This document shows, in pieces, positions 51,921 through 63,634 of a stretch of DNA of 64,000 nucleotides. The stretch spans positions 5,148,501 through 5,212,500 of the forward strand of contig JAJFZO010000034.1 of NCBI GenBank assembly GCA_021397835.1, written 5' to 3'. How positions within the stretch are numbered: position 1 is the first letter of the stretch; each line of letters begins with the position of its first letter. The stretch is from Moringa oleifera. Lineage: Eukaryota; Streptophyta; Magnoliopsida; Brassicales; Moringaceae. The position numbers and the translations under genes were made by a program. The notes below the pieces were generated by a model. The model was not told where the DNA came from and ran no database searches. It saw only the letters and a list, made by a program, of their open reading frames with translations.

Positions 51921-52830
51921 ATGGACAATGGGATGGAAGGCTTGTGGCAAAAACTGAAACTATTAGATAAGGAAGAATCGTCCGTGGTTATTGAAGATGT
52001 GTGGATATCACGAAGCCATGATGACATCGGGAAGAGTTGCCTGCTGGGAAAGTTTCTGCAAAAACGAGCATATAATATAGATGTTAATCGCTGCATTCGA
52101 GGGGTAGGTAGGAGAAAGCATGTATGTGTTTCATTTTGCAGACCCATCTTAGAAGGAGTGCGCACTTGAGAGACAACTTAGTCTTTTAATAAATCTCTGC
52201 TGGTTCTTCAGATGTTTGAAGGAGACTCTACCCCTCACAATGTTGCCAAAAGAGTGGTGGTTTTTTTGGGTCCAAATCCAAGTTCCCTAGAATATATGAC
52301 AGTAAAGGTGGCGACGATGTTAGGGGAAACCATATGGGTAGTGGAAGAAATTGATCATACAGACGGACCTATGGCATTTGGAAGATGGTTGCGTAGAATC
52401 CTCATCAACCTTAAAAAACCTCTTCATCACTGTAGTTATATTTTGTTGTTGGATGGCAAGCACATTGCAGTCCAATTTAAGTATGAAAGGCTGTCGGACT
52501 TTCGTTATGCATGCGCTCCCTTAGAACACCAGGAACAAGCTAGATCTCCCCAATTTTAAACCTTCGGATATCCCGCGATCCCGGGAGGAAATCACTCATG
52601 TTGCCACGCATGGCAATAAATTGGCATCCACTGACCAAGGAAATGGAAGCGACTGGCCAGAGCCCAGGCCAGAGCAGCCTAGTTCAGCAACATCCCTCCT
52701 CAAACTGTAAAAGATGCAGAACTGAAGTTGATGGTGAGAACACTAACAAGAAGAGGCCATGTCCAGGGAAGGCTCATGACACAACCACCCTTGCTTCACA
52801 AATGGTGGTGGCGGGCCAGCCTCGCCGAGC
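51921..52830 (+). pseudogene. LINE ORF1 (DUF4283 / zinc-knuckle type), broken
   Basis: Starts MDNGMEGLWQKLKLLDKEES with a following segment like the DUF4283 fold of plant LINE ORF1 proteins (GKSCLLGKFLQKRAYNIDV). A frame break and stop at 52168 follow. It then continues at 52260-52560 with LEYMTVKVATMLGETIWVVE, GRWLRRILINLKKPL and, at the CCHC knuckle, FRYACAPLEHQEQ, in which the first Cys is replaced. In the family, ORF1 binds element RNA; this copy cannot make the full protein. Confidence 0.75.
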
Positions 52831-53808
52831 AATATGAGTTGGTTAATCTGGAATTGCCGAGGGTTGGGGGCCCCTCGGACAGTTCACGAGCTAGGTGGCA
52901 TTATTCGACAATACTAGGCCCAACTTCTCTTCCTGGGCGAAACGGAAAAAGAAGTTCAGAGATGAAATCCCTAAGGATGAAACTCAATTATGATGGTTAT
53001 TTTATCGTTGATAGCAAAGGCAGATGTGGCGGATTGGCACCGTTATAGAGGGCAGAGATAAATGTGCAGGTACTGCCCTTCTCCCGAAACCACATTGATG
53101 TGTCACTAGGTAATCCGGCTCAAGATGTTCATTGGAGATTTTTAGGGTTTTACGGAAAACCCATAACACATTAGAGAGTAACAACATGGAACCTCCTCCA
53201 AAAAACTACACCGTCAATCCTCCATGCCTTGGCTGTGTGCCAGAGATTTTAACAAGATCACTAGCCAAGAAGAAAAGGAAGGAGGTAATCTAAGACCCTA
53301 ATGGTGGATGGAGAATTTTGTATAAGACCATATCGGAGTGTGAGTTAATAGAAGTGCCATTTTCAGGTCGTAGATTTACATAGAGCTGTGGTCAAGCGAT
53401 ACACTTATCGAAAGAGGTTAGATCAAGGCATTTCTAACAAGGCTTGGTTGGACACCTTCGACGAATGCCGTGAACTTCACTTACTGGTAATATCGTTGGA
53501 CCATCTCCCTCTGCTTTTCACCAGCGTCATCTCATGGAAGGGTGGTAAACATTATAGCTTCAAGTTCAAAAATATGTGGCTCCAACAGCCAGACTGTTAA
53601 CGAATTGTAGCAAACAACTAGGGGCATTACTTGGCTTAGTCAATTGAAGGGATTAAACAGAAAGTCGAAAGATGCGGCCATACTCTTTCTGACTGGAACA
53701 AAAAAATGTTTGGTAAGGTGAGACAACAAATTCGCCATTGACAACAGAAACTGGAGCATCTACTCAAGTAAAGAGAGAAGGGAAGGAATCTAGGAGATAT
53801 TGATAAAT
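52831..53808 (+). pseudogene. LINE ORF2, endonuclease part
   Basis: MSWLIWNCRGLGAPRTVHEL near 52829-52890 is the standard N-terminus of plant LINE apurinic-like endonucleases. It is followed by LLFLGETEKEV, MKLNYDGYFIVDSKGRCGGL (52973-53032), FSGRRFT near 53362, LDQGISNKAWLDTFDECREL (53421-53480) and VISLDHLPLLF (the 'SDH.P' box, with Ser-Asp-His read as LDH). It then gives FKNMWLQQPDC and KVERCGHTLSDWNKKMFGKV near 53665-53720. Several stops are present. The frame is cut by the CACTA insertion and continues at 61487. Confidence 0.85.
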
Positions 53809-55016
53809 CACTAGAAGAAAAACTGTTTTTGATGATCGTACATAAAGATAAAAAAGTTTAGGAATTTTATAACCCCTTTTTTTTTTGTTATCATAATTTC
53901 ATACTTTTATGTTGTTGTTTTGTTTGATAGTCATAAAAAGACTTGCTTGTGTCATGGAAAGATACCTCTTTTTGTTTTTTATGACGGTACATAAAAGATA
54001 AAAAGTTTAAGTATTTTTAAAGTCTTTTTTAGTAGTCATAATTTTGAACTTTTAATTATGTTGTTTTTTAATTACCATCATAAAATGACCTTCTCTTGTC
54101 ATAAAAAAAGGCCGCTTTTTGGAAAAAAAAATTGTATAATGATGGATTCGAACAAAATCCTTCTTGAACAAGTTTGTAACATGCTAGCTGCTCAATCTAT
54201 AAAGAACTTATGTATTATTTTGTTTTGCTGTGTTAATAAAATTTTTGGTTTAATTATTTTCAAAGAAAGATGGAAGAAGGCAGATCTAAACCAAAGTACT
54301 TTGGATTAGTACATCACGTTTTTAACCATTTGATCTAGAGGAAACTTATCTTTTAGCTACTTTTGTGATCTTTGTAAAAGTTTTCTTTTGATATAGTTGA
54401 TCATGTAACATTCTAACCACTAGATTAACAAAAATATTACATAATCTTTTTAGTAGTAAAAACTATTAAGCAATGAGCATAATTTACACTATGATTATTG
54501 ATCTCCATTCACTCAATACACTTCACTCTTTCAGCTACTTCGTTCACTCTCGATGAACACTCTTTCAAATGAAGAATATTCTCTTTCAATGTTGGTGAAA
54601 AATAATCGAGAACTTTATTTCTTTGACAATTTTATGAATAAAGTATCGTGCATGGTCAGATGGTAGCATTGAAGTGTTAATCTCACACCGTGAGAGGCAT
54701 AGAGAGTATTTTTGGTCAAGCTTTGTAATTTCTTACTGGTAATGTTCCAATTTTTTCTTCGTGTTTTAAATTTAAGATTATGTTATGCTTTTCCTTCTTT
54801 GATTATTCTTTTAATTACCAGTTTAAATTTTTTATGTCTTTAGTATGTTTGTTTATTAAGACTTATTTTTTGTGACCACCATAAAAATTTTAATAGATTT
54901 ATGACGGTAAAAAATCGTTAAGCATTTATGACGGTCTTTGTTAACAGTCATAAAGTTTTTATGTTATCACATTTTCTTGATAGCCATAAAAACTTGTTTT
55001 CTAGTGATGTCATGAT
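53809..55016 (+). mobile_element. Possible short CACTA-like element within or at the left end of the larger one
   Basis: CACTAGAAGAAAAACTG at 53809 is matched by an inverted AAACTTGTTTTCTAGTG ending at 55016, i.e. CACTAGAAAACAAG on the other strand. Both ends are flanked inside by TTTATGACGGT / GTCATAAA repeats, and a module of about 150 bp is duplicated at 53831-53975 and 53981-54125. This could be a 1.2-kb non-autonomous copy, or a second inverted end inside the 7.7-kb element. Matching 3-bp duplications are not seen. Confidence 0.5.
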
Positions 55017-58000
55017 AGTTGCTATACAAGATTATTTAGTGTATTTTTTGAATGGATCTTCTCACATCATAAAGAAATTTTTTTTCTGTGAGAAGCTTAA
55101 GTTGGTTTGGTTTGAAAAGTATGAATATATCTCAAAAATTATTATTGAATCATATTTACCGTTGAATGATAGACTTTTTTAGTGTTTTTGTTGTGGGGTT
55201 GTAAGAATTCACTTTTCTTTTCCTTAGGCCCTCGGTGGATCTCCTCTCAACATATGGAAAACTTTCTACAAGAAAAGCATTTGCTGGTTTGTTACTCTAG
55301 TTTAATAACATGATTTTGACTTCAATTGTGTATTCTATCAATATTTGTATATTATCATTTTTTAAGCACTATCTTTGACGAAAAAATAATGGAAGAAAAT
55401 ATGTGCTATCTACTTTTATGAATTAATGACCCTGTTATTTTTTGTGAAATCTAATATGTCATCTCAGTACCTTAAATGTTTACTCAAGCAATGTGATCCA
55501 CAATCTAACTTGTGCTGAAGTAGGTAGCATTAGAGTATGAGGATTTACATTTATTTACAAACATTATGGAGACAAATGCAACTACTTTTTGCTAAAAATG
55601 CCAACTAGAGCATAATTTAGAAACTCTTAATGACTTAGATGGGTTATTCTCTCCGTATTTATGCGTGTGACTACATTGTATGATTACAATAGTAATGAAC
55701 TATATCAGTCGAGTATTCTCTACTTAAGTGTTCTTTTGTTGTTGAAGGATGGGAGGTACTTGAATAGTACTTTGGGGCTTTTGCAGGTTATTTCATGTTA
55801 GCTATTCGTAGTTTCTAATTGTTGTGGTATTTATTTAGGAGGAACTTGTGTAGCAATAGCAGGTTGAAGTGTTGTGGAGTTGCCATCGTCTTTATTTGCA
55901 AGGATACATATAGTCCTCTAATAAGAAGTCTTATCTGCATCAGCTTCCTTCACGTTATTTCATGTTTTGTGTTTTTTTCCCCTGTTTTTTACTATTCTGT
56001 TGCTAGGTTATCATGCTCAAATTTGTTGGATTTGCTGCCATTATTTAGTCATTCAATTAAGGCTATAGCTCTTAAGTCTACCAAAATTTTTATCTATAAA
56101 GCGAAAGATTTTATAAGCAAAGATCATTGTTCTGGTTTTCTACGAAGCTAATTTAATTCAATAAAGCCCTAGATCTATTTCTGTCTCTACAACTACATTT
56201 GTTACTGATAATTGATATGGTTTTAGTTAATTTCATTAGTTTTATTTTGATACAACCAGATTATATGCATGCTTCAATAAGCAAGGAATCACATATTATA
56301 TAGAGCTCAGTTTGTTCCCAAGTTTATGCCTCTTATTTCCCATAGAAGAATAAATTGCTTAAGGTTCTCAGAGATTCCAATAATCCTTCCTTAACCACAT
56401 ACTAGATTTCCCCCTTATCTAATAATTAACATATTCTTTACACTTTTGTTTAAGATTTCCCTTGAAGAGAATGATGATGTTCATCGTCACCACTAGCTTC
56501 TTGATATTTTTAATGCCACTTTAGTGACTAAAACTATCATGTTACTTTGGAATCCAAAAACATCTTCCAAACCCCGAATTCTGTTCATGTTTCTCTTTTC
56601 TTGTTCTTGTTAATAACGTTTTAGACTCAAGGTTTAGATATCTCTAACTGATCATTATTTTAACTTTTTGAAAGGGAAAAGTTGTTATACTCTCATTTAT
56701 GCTTGTGAAAGAGGTAAATAGTGTATACCTTTACCATGCATTAGATATAGTAAAACAACAAATACCAACTACTTACTTCCTATTCATTTGATTATCTTAA
56801 ATTTACTACATTTCATAGAGTAAATTCGTTGGCTAAAGGTAAAGCAACAAAGGTCATCTACTTTTGCAAGCAAAAAATATCACACTTACATGTCAAAAAA
56901 ACATTTGTTTCTATTTACAATTGATCATAAATGTCAAGTGCAATAACAATTAATCTTAGATAATTCTGAATTTGATATTTACATCTTTCCTTATATTTAT
57001 TCTATTAAAAATTGGTATGTTGTATTCCATTATTGCTATGGTTTAGAGACTCAATCAGGTTCTATGATTTATTCCCTATCTAAGCTGCTCCTGTAAAGAT
57101 TGTTGCAATTGTTTATGTATGCTATATTTTTCTATTTTTTTTAATTTTTTGGTGGAGAAGTTTTGGTAGAGGTTTGATATTTCTATTCATGGTTAAGCCG
57201 ACCTTAGCCAATTATATATGCATACCCAGATGAATATGTTTTTCAATGTTTCATAGCCTTTTATGGATGTAGTCTTTTCTAAAGGAACTTTATTTAAGTG
57301 CGAAAACTTAATAGCTTATAAATTCAATTATGGAAATCATTTCCATTATAATTCATTTGGAATCCGAAGTTTTGGCTAACTATTTTCCTTATAACTTTTT
57401 ATTGGAATCTCTCTGTTGTAATTTACATGATTTTGACTCATTTTTATTGATCTATGGATTCAGTCTAAGACTAGTAAGCATAAGCTTTTTTCTCTTTCTT
57501 TTTTTAATTAAAATAACCAATTTTCTTTTCCTTTTTAGGTTTTCTTCCATTGCCCTAGCAGAAATAGATTCTTTTCCCTCTCCCAAGAATAACTCTCCCT
57601 TTCTTTGCCCTCTCTCTTGGATAGTCTACAGACCAATCAAGATTAAAAGCTCTCGTGCCATATTCAACTTTGACTCTAGGCCTGATAACCATTTCTTGCT
57701 CCAAGTTTACAATTATATATATCTGTAATGTTTTTGAATTTTGTTAGAGCTAATAGTTCACCTATTTTTATTGTTAATGTTTCAATTTTGCATCTATCAA
57801 ATCATTATTAATTAGTGTGGACTATTGTAGGATGAGTTAATAAAGCAGTCAAAAGCTAGTGCCATTACATTTTCAAGCAGTAACAACATTTTTAGTAAAA
57901 CTTTTGGTACTAATAAGCATAGTGATCGAGTTGGAAGAGTTGAAAAGTTTGTCTCTCTTTGATCTTTTTTCAACTCCTAAGAAGGTATTACATCTAGAAG

Positions 58001-58252
58001 CTCAATTAAGTTAGAGTAAAAACTAATGTTAATAACTCGAGGAAGCATCAATATAGCTTCATATGTTGCACAACCTGAAGGTCATAACTCTAATAAGATA
58101 TAAAAACTCAATTCACCTATGCTTATGAAGGATTCTTATGGTGATTCTGATGATGATTTGAAGATGAAGGTATTTACTTTTTATTTAATATTGTAGAAAT
58201 ATGTTTTCAATGTTAATTATAGTTAATAATGTCATTTTTTTGAATGAATAAG

Positions 58253-58470
58253 GTGTTGCATGTAAATTAGCAGTTGATACATTAAAGAATGTGGTTGCAA
58301 TACTAGGCACCATTATTAATGATTCTTGTGCCAATTTTTTGATTTTTATTGACCATATATTGATTCAAGATGCTCAGTTACCCAATGAAAGTGAGTTTGG
58401 ATATCTCATATTTGTTAAAGATGTATTGGATCATAATGTAAGTTTGCCTAAAGAATTTGTTTCTACTTAG
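58253..58470 (+). pseudogene. CACTA transposase-associated C-terminal exon
   Basis: An open stretch of about 72 codons after an acceptor-like AATAAG reads ACKLAVDTLKNVVA, ILIQDAQLP and FVKDVLDHNVSLPKEFV. This follows the 'C.LAVG...NVVA.GT' and 'VA.P....D.......V....VAWPK.LV' layout found in plant En/Spm-type proteins. An upstream piece at 57840-58170 probably belongs to the same gene. It is separated by introns or decay from the Ulp1-like segment that follows. Confidence 0.65.
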
Positions 58471-58574
58471 ATTGTTACAAAGGTATAAATTGATTTTAGT
58501 AATGATATATTATCTTTGTTTATTTTTGTGTTAAAAAATATTTGACTTTTAAAATCTATCATTGTCATATGTTA

Positions 58575-59370
58575 GGAGACAAAGAAAAAAGAAATTAGTA
58601 AAAAAGTGGGATCCGTTTCTAAGCAAGCTTTAGAGTACTTCGCAAAAACTAACATATGCATTAATGATTAATATGCAAAATGAAGTTAGAGTAATATTTG
58701 ATGAAAATGTTTTTTGTTATCCATTTTATTACTATTTTAGTTTAAAGGACTACTTTATTATGCTTGATAAAAAAGAATTGGACATAGAATTTCAATATTA
58801 GTTTATTTCAATATTTATTTTTACATATGATTTATTTTTCAATTTGTTTACTTTCAGATATTTAAAGAGCTAAATTGAAAGCAACAAAAAAAAGTCAAAA
58901 TAATTTGATTTCATCAATTCTGTGATTGTTTCCTTTTCTAGTGGACTAAATAATGAAAGCAGGTTAAAAGATAAGAGCATGCACAATATATTGCAGAGTA
59001 GCTAGAAAATACACATTTAAAAACCAAAGTTTTTTCGAGTCTTACAATTCAAAGTAAGAATTTCGTACCCTAATTGTTTTAAAAGGACATATATCAATTG
59101 GCCAAAATAAATCTTTTCTTTATCGTATTATGAACAAATTTCACTGAAAAATAGGTGGTTATTGTTATGGCATCACAAATATATCATTTGAATTCTTTAG
59201 GTCATGAAGTAGAGCCTGATCTTACAAAAATTATGACCATATAAGTACAAGTTTTATTTTAATTAATTATTTACTGATATCATTATTAATTTTAAATACT
59301 AAATATAAAATAAATTATATATAGGGTTTTCAAATGTTTCGTGAAATATCAAACATCACATGGCAAAAAA
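58575..59370 (+). pseudogene. Ulp1-like (C48) cysteine protease remnant of the CACTA element
   Basis: Pieces in order: VIFDENVFCYPFYYYFSLKD near 58695-58755; FINSVIVSFSSGLNNESRLK near 58905-58965 (family 'F.NP..VS......NES.....'); and around the catalytic region, at 59150-59245, VIVMASQIYHLNSLGHEVEP followed by DLTKIM, matching 'HW.L.V......IY.LDSLG......L'. The expected catalytic Asp of 'LDSLG' is Asn, and the frame is broken before it. Many plant CACTA elements encode such a protease. Confidence 0.7.
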
Positions 59371-60274
59371 TTAAAGTGAGCTCATTTTTTTATTATCAAT
59401 ATTGAAAATGATATTTATTAATTATTATATCTCTACATATATAAGCACCGATTTAAAGAGGTGGTATAAAATGCAAATATTTTTTATTTCGATTTATGAA
59501 AAAAATAATTAAAAAATCAAAAATTCTTTATTACTTTTACATATTAAATGTTTTATATTCATAAATGATATAAAATTGATATTATTGTCTTCCCGTATTT
59601 TAATCTTAACATTCAATAGTAAGGATACATATGATAATGAAGAAATTGAAGAAGTGGTGAATAAGCTATGCATGCATAATAGTTACTATCAAAAGTATGC
59701 AATCCTTGTTGGCTTATTAATGGTTTTGTTTATTCTATATAAAAAAGGATGAAATCTAATAATAGAGATGGTTTGTTGTATCATTTCAATAGTTTATTGT
59801 AGTGTATCTATCCCACTTCTCTTAACGTATTCTTGTTGATGAAGATTTGACTAATTATTATTATTACTTGTATCTGATTTGCTATATGTAGGGAAGATCT
59901 GTTAAATGGATAAGTATGGTGCTAAACCTTGCTTGGGATAGTGATGTGTTCAATCTTTTAGGACCATTACTTTGATCATGCATAATGGAAGAACAAAGTT
60001 CAAGACCCATCTTGATATATGCTTGCAACTTTGCAGCATGAAAAACTCGTAACAATTATAGTTTTAGTGACTACATCTTTCTAGAGTTTTTGCATACTTA
60101 GGTAACAAGCAATATTACTTAAATATAATTTCATTTATAAAGGCTATAAAAAAGGGATATATCTCAAGATTCTTGTTGTAGATCATTGATGGATGTATCC
60201 CTTTTGTAATTCTTATTCTTAAACTTCCCATTTAACCTCTCTCATAAATATGGCAAATTTAGGTTATGTACAGG

Positions 60275-60328
60275 CTTCCTAGTGACATTATTGTTGAAGT
60301 TGGAGGAAAGACTTTTCATCTCCATAAG
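60275..60328 (+). pseudogene. Captured fragment of an NPH3/RPT2-family BTB exon
   Basis: Eighteen codons read LPSDIIVEVGGKTFHLHK and stop exactly at a GTAAAC splice donor (60329). NPH3/RPT2-family proteins carry a nearly identical N-terminal BTB segment (LPSD..VEVG...FHLHKFPL). The flanks show no further NPH3 exons that I could read. Because it lies inside the CACTA element, I infer gene-fragment capture; the alternative is an old host fragment brought in by nesting. No function is expected. Confidence 0.6.
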
Positions 60329-61486
60329 GTAAACTATCTCTCATCAATGACATACACATATTTCTATATACAAAGTGTTCTTCATTGTTTGTATGTGTTC
60401 AAATTAGTATGCTTTATCCGTTCTTAAGGTATATTGAGGATTGTTTGCAAACCAAAGTTTTCTTTCTATAGTTCTTAAGTTTGGATTCTGTTTATTAATT
60501 CCTAAGTTTGGATTTTAATTACTAACTTCAAAAATTGGAATAATCAACATAACATTGCAAGTGACAAAACTTTCTCCACTTAATTGCTTATTATGTGTTA
60601 GAGATGAGTTGTTATTGTTTTATTCTTTGATAAACTATTTTAAGGGATTATCAACCATTTCTTTGCGTACTTGATGGCAAATGTCATTGAGACCAAAACT
60701 ACTTTGAAACGTTTGATCATGTGGGCATTTAATCGAAATTCTATACGTTGTCAATGAAAAGTTTTGCTTTACATTATTTTTGATTTTCAAATTTTATTAC
60801 AATTGCTTATTTATTCTGACATGTAAACTATCTAATAAGATGATCTAAAACTGAATTCTTGCTTTAACTATTACTAAAGTGATATTATTCACCAAGCATT
60901 TTTTGATGTACTAGTTTAGAAAAGTACATTTTAGTTTAATGATGCAATGCTACAAGAGTAATACAGATGCATCTTCATGTATATTAAGTATGTAACTAGA
61001 AATATTTTTATTTATTTTGATCATTAGATTATATAAAATGATGATAGTTTTAGTTATATTTATAGCTTTTGTCGTCTAATATTATCTACATTATTTAACT
61101 ATTACAATTGCAAAAACAATAACTAAACAAAATAAGAAATATTAATTAATTAAAATTTATAAAATAATATTTTAATTAATAAATTTAAAAATATAAAAAT
61201 CACTATTATGAAAATAGTCATAAAGATATCATGACGATTGAATAGAATGTCAAAAAAATTTTTTGACCTTCAAAATAACCGTTATAAAATATCTATGATG
61301 ATCAAAGATAACTATTATAAAATTTTAATATTTTTTATAACGATCATAAAAAGATCGTCATAAATTCTTAACAGTTGAAAACCATCACGAATTTATGGTG
61401 ATTAGTTGTGATTGTCATAAAGTTTTTATTACGCCACTTTTAATGATATATTACTGATCATTATAAAAGCATATTTTCTTGAGGGG

Positions 61487-63325
61487 AGTATAAAGCCTCC
61501 CGAAATGCTTTACCAAAAAAAGAAAAAAAGAGAGATAATGTGGAGACAATGGCCCAAAAATACTTGTTTGAATGAGGGAGATCAGAATACCAAATATTTT
61601 CATTCCATAGCATCAAAGAGAAAGAGAATAAACCAGATAGTGAGAGTACAAGACGAGCACGGCAACTGGATGTACACAAATGAGCAACTTAAGGAGGTTT
61701 GGGGTACTTCACAGAGGTGTTCCCCTCATCTATGACACTACTTTGCCAAAAAATCAAGCAAAGGCTGACTTCTACTATGATATCTTCATCGGACAAGATC
61801 TATACAGTAGAAAAAATTCACCAAGCAATTCATCAAATGGCCCTAAGTAAAGCCCAGGGCTCGATGGCTTTAATGCCAACTGTCTCTAAAAATTCTGGCC
61901 CATTGTAGGGAATGATGTAACCACGATTGCCTTGAAAATTCTAAATGAAGGCATTCCAATAGCCACACTAAACAGCACTTTCATTGTATTGATCCCTAAG
62001 TTGCAAGACCCAACATGTGCTCAAGACTACCGTCATATCATCCTGTGCAGTGTTTTATATAAAATAGTGGCCCTGCAAACAGCCTGAAAGATATCTACCG
62101 TCCCTTATAATGAAAAATCAGTCGACCTCCATTAAATGATGAAGGATCGTGGACAATAGCTTGATTGCTTATGAAACACTACACATTATACAGACAAGAC
62201 TCAGGGCAAAGAAAGCCATCTTGCTCTCAAGCTAGACGTAAGCAAAGCCTATAACTGGCTAGAATGGCACTTCATTCCTTGAAGCCTCAATGAGAACTAT
62301 GGGGTTCCCTAGCCGGTGGATAGCAACGGTCATGGATTGTGTTACCTCAGTAATACGCACCATTCTGATCAATAGCCAGCATACAACCCCTATTCAGCCC
62401 ACAAGAGGGATTCGACAGGGAGATTCTCTCTCGCCCTACTTATTCTTGTTATGCACAGAAGGTCTCTTCTTCCTAATCCACCATGTTGTTTGTGAGGGTG
62501 AGCTTCAAGGAGTGACGGCAGCTAAAACAGCCCCCAAGGTCACCTGTCCAGTCTTTGTCGACGATAGCCTCTTATTTCTCAGAGCTACAGAAGAGGACTG
62601 TACTACTGTGATGAAAATTCTCAGTGAATTTATGGGTGCATCAGCCAAAAAGTTAATAAAGAGAAATTTGGGATTTTCTTTAACTTTAACGCGGAAGATG
62701 GCACTATAACTGCCTTGAGAAACTTACTGGGTATCCATAAACCCTTTCGGAAGGACCGATATTACACGGGCGGGTCCACAGAATGTCCCAGGATGGGAAA
62801 CCGTCAAGTACTCCATTTGCCAACAGGAGTCGTTGGCAACCTTCTCAAGCATGAAGTCATTAACTTAACACAGATGCTTCATATTGTGCAGTCAGTCAAC
62901 AGGAACAGCTAGGTATAATGATTAGAGATGATTTTGGCAAGATGACTGTGTGTGCTACGGCAAGATTCTCCAGGGTCTTGTCTCGTTGCAAGCGGAATTG
63001 ACGGCTAGTCTAAAAGTTGCCTTAAAACATGGGCAAGGGCAGCTCACTGTAGAAACTGCAATAACAGAGCTCCAACGTGGACGTGACACTACTATGCATG
63101 AGCTATGATGCTTTTGTATAGATATACTCTTGTTGGCCTCACAGCTGCTACAGTGCAATTTTAGACTCATACAAAAAGAGAAGTAAATGTTTTTGCACAT
63201 ATGCTAGCCCAAATTCCTATTGATCTGGATGTTCATAAAGAGTGGAAGTAATCCATTCTTGAAGAATTCCGTAATCCTGATGCTTTTCAATCATTAATAC
63301 AAATTTATTTTTTTAAAAAAAGGAA
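61487..63325 (+). mobile_element. 3' half of the LINE
   Basis: Continues from 53808. It carries the linker, reverse transcriptase and RNase H, then ends near 63325 in a T/A-rich tail (TTTATTTTTTTAAAAAAAGG at 63304-63323). It lies about 300 bp from the end of the arabinogalactan-type gene and in the opposite orientation to it. Confidence 0.8.
61490..63250 (+). pseudogene. LINE ORF2, reverse transcriptase and RNase H part
   Basis: The linker reads IMWRQWPKNTCLNEGDQNTK, KYFHSIASKRKRINQI. The RT follows: KIYTVEKIHQAIHQMALSKA with QGSMAL in place of 'PGPDGF' (61795-61870); FIVLIPKLQDPT (61980-62020); KLDVSKAYNWLEW-like with Asp to Asn (62230-62265); RGIRQGDSLSPYLFLLCTEG (62405-62464); and the catalytic box FVDDSLLFLRA (62554-62586), which keeps both aspartates. 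The C-terminal RNase H is visible as MIRDDFGKMTVCATARFS at 62920-62973 and VNVFAHMLAQIP near 63185-63220. Frameshifts and stops occur at about 61735, 61908, 62080 and 62709. Confidence 0.85.
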
Positions 63326-63634
63326 AAATCAACATTACCAATCCATGCATGCAATTGCTTATAATTTTAGGAGCAAAAACATGTGAAGATATTCTTGGGT
63401 TTTTTCTTAGTTGTGATTATTCCATCTTGTATTCTAATTATAACATATGTTGGCACTATATGTGGCCGTGGTCTAGCATTGACAAGTGAAAAGCATTGAA
63501 GCTTGTCAATTATGTGATCCACTAATGCAGCAGAACATAGAATTTCATAAGAAAGTACAGGTCAGGAAAATTTGCTTGAATAAGGTAAAATTTTTATGGC
63601 AACATTCCTCAGTAAAAGAATCTTCTCAAAATCC
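63326..63634. other. Spacer and probable 3' UTR of the arabinogalactan-type gene
   Basis: About 300 bp between the LINE tail and the minus-strand stop codon at 63635. No separate feature was identified. Confidence 0.5.

Larger units (their letters stand above)
51760..53808 (+). mobile_element. 5' half of a LINE (non-LTR retrotransposon), interrupted by CACTA
   Basis: The less AT-rich segment begins around 51760 with a probable 5' UTR (CCCTAGGGTTTTCCCGAGAG at 51808-51827), followed by ORF1 and the endonuclease part of ORF2. It breaks off exactly at the CACTA end at 53809 and resumes at about 61487. The first base of the element is not fixed. Confidence 0.75.
53809..61486 (+). mobile_element. 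CACTA (CMC/EnSpm) transposon inserted in the LINE
   Basis: The left end CACTAGAAGAAAAACTG at 53809 and the right end, which reads on the minus strand CCCCTCAAGAAAATATGC from 61486, match the plant consensus CACTACAAGAAAA. Both flanks hold repeats of a TTTATGAC / GTCATAAA motif (for example 53979, 54930 and 61220-61430). The flanking triplets are AAT and AGT, an imperfect 3-bp duplication. The LINE reading continues on the far side, so this element entered after the LINE. Inside are transposase and Ulp1-protease remnants. Most of 55020-58100 and 59400-60250 shows no recognisable coding. The element is decayed. Confidence 0.75.

Noticed and set aside
54138..54160. GGATTCGAAC resembling a tRNA B-box
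   Set aside because: No A-box at the right distance and no acceptor-stem pairing seen. It lies in the CACTA subterminal region.
55819..57728. Plus-strand frames of 110 and 132 codons inside the CACTA element
   Set aside because: Hydrophobic low-complexity translations of T-rich DNA with no matching family and no splice context.
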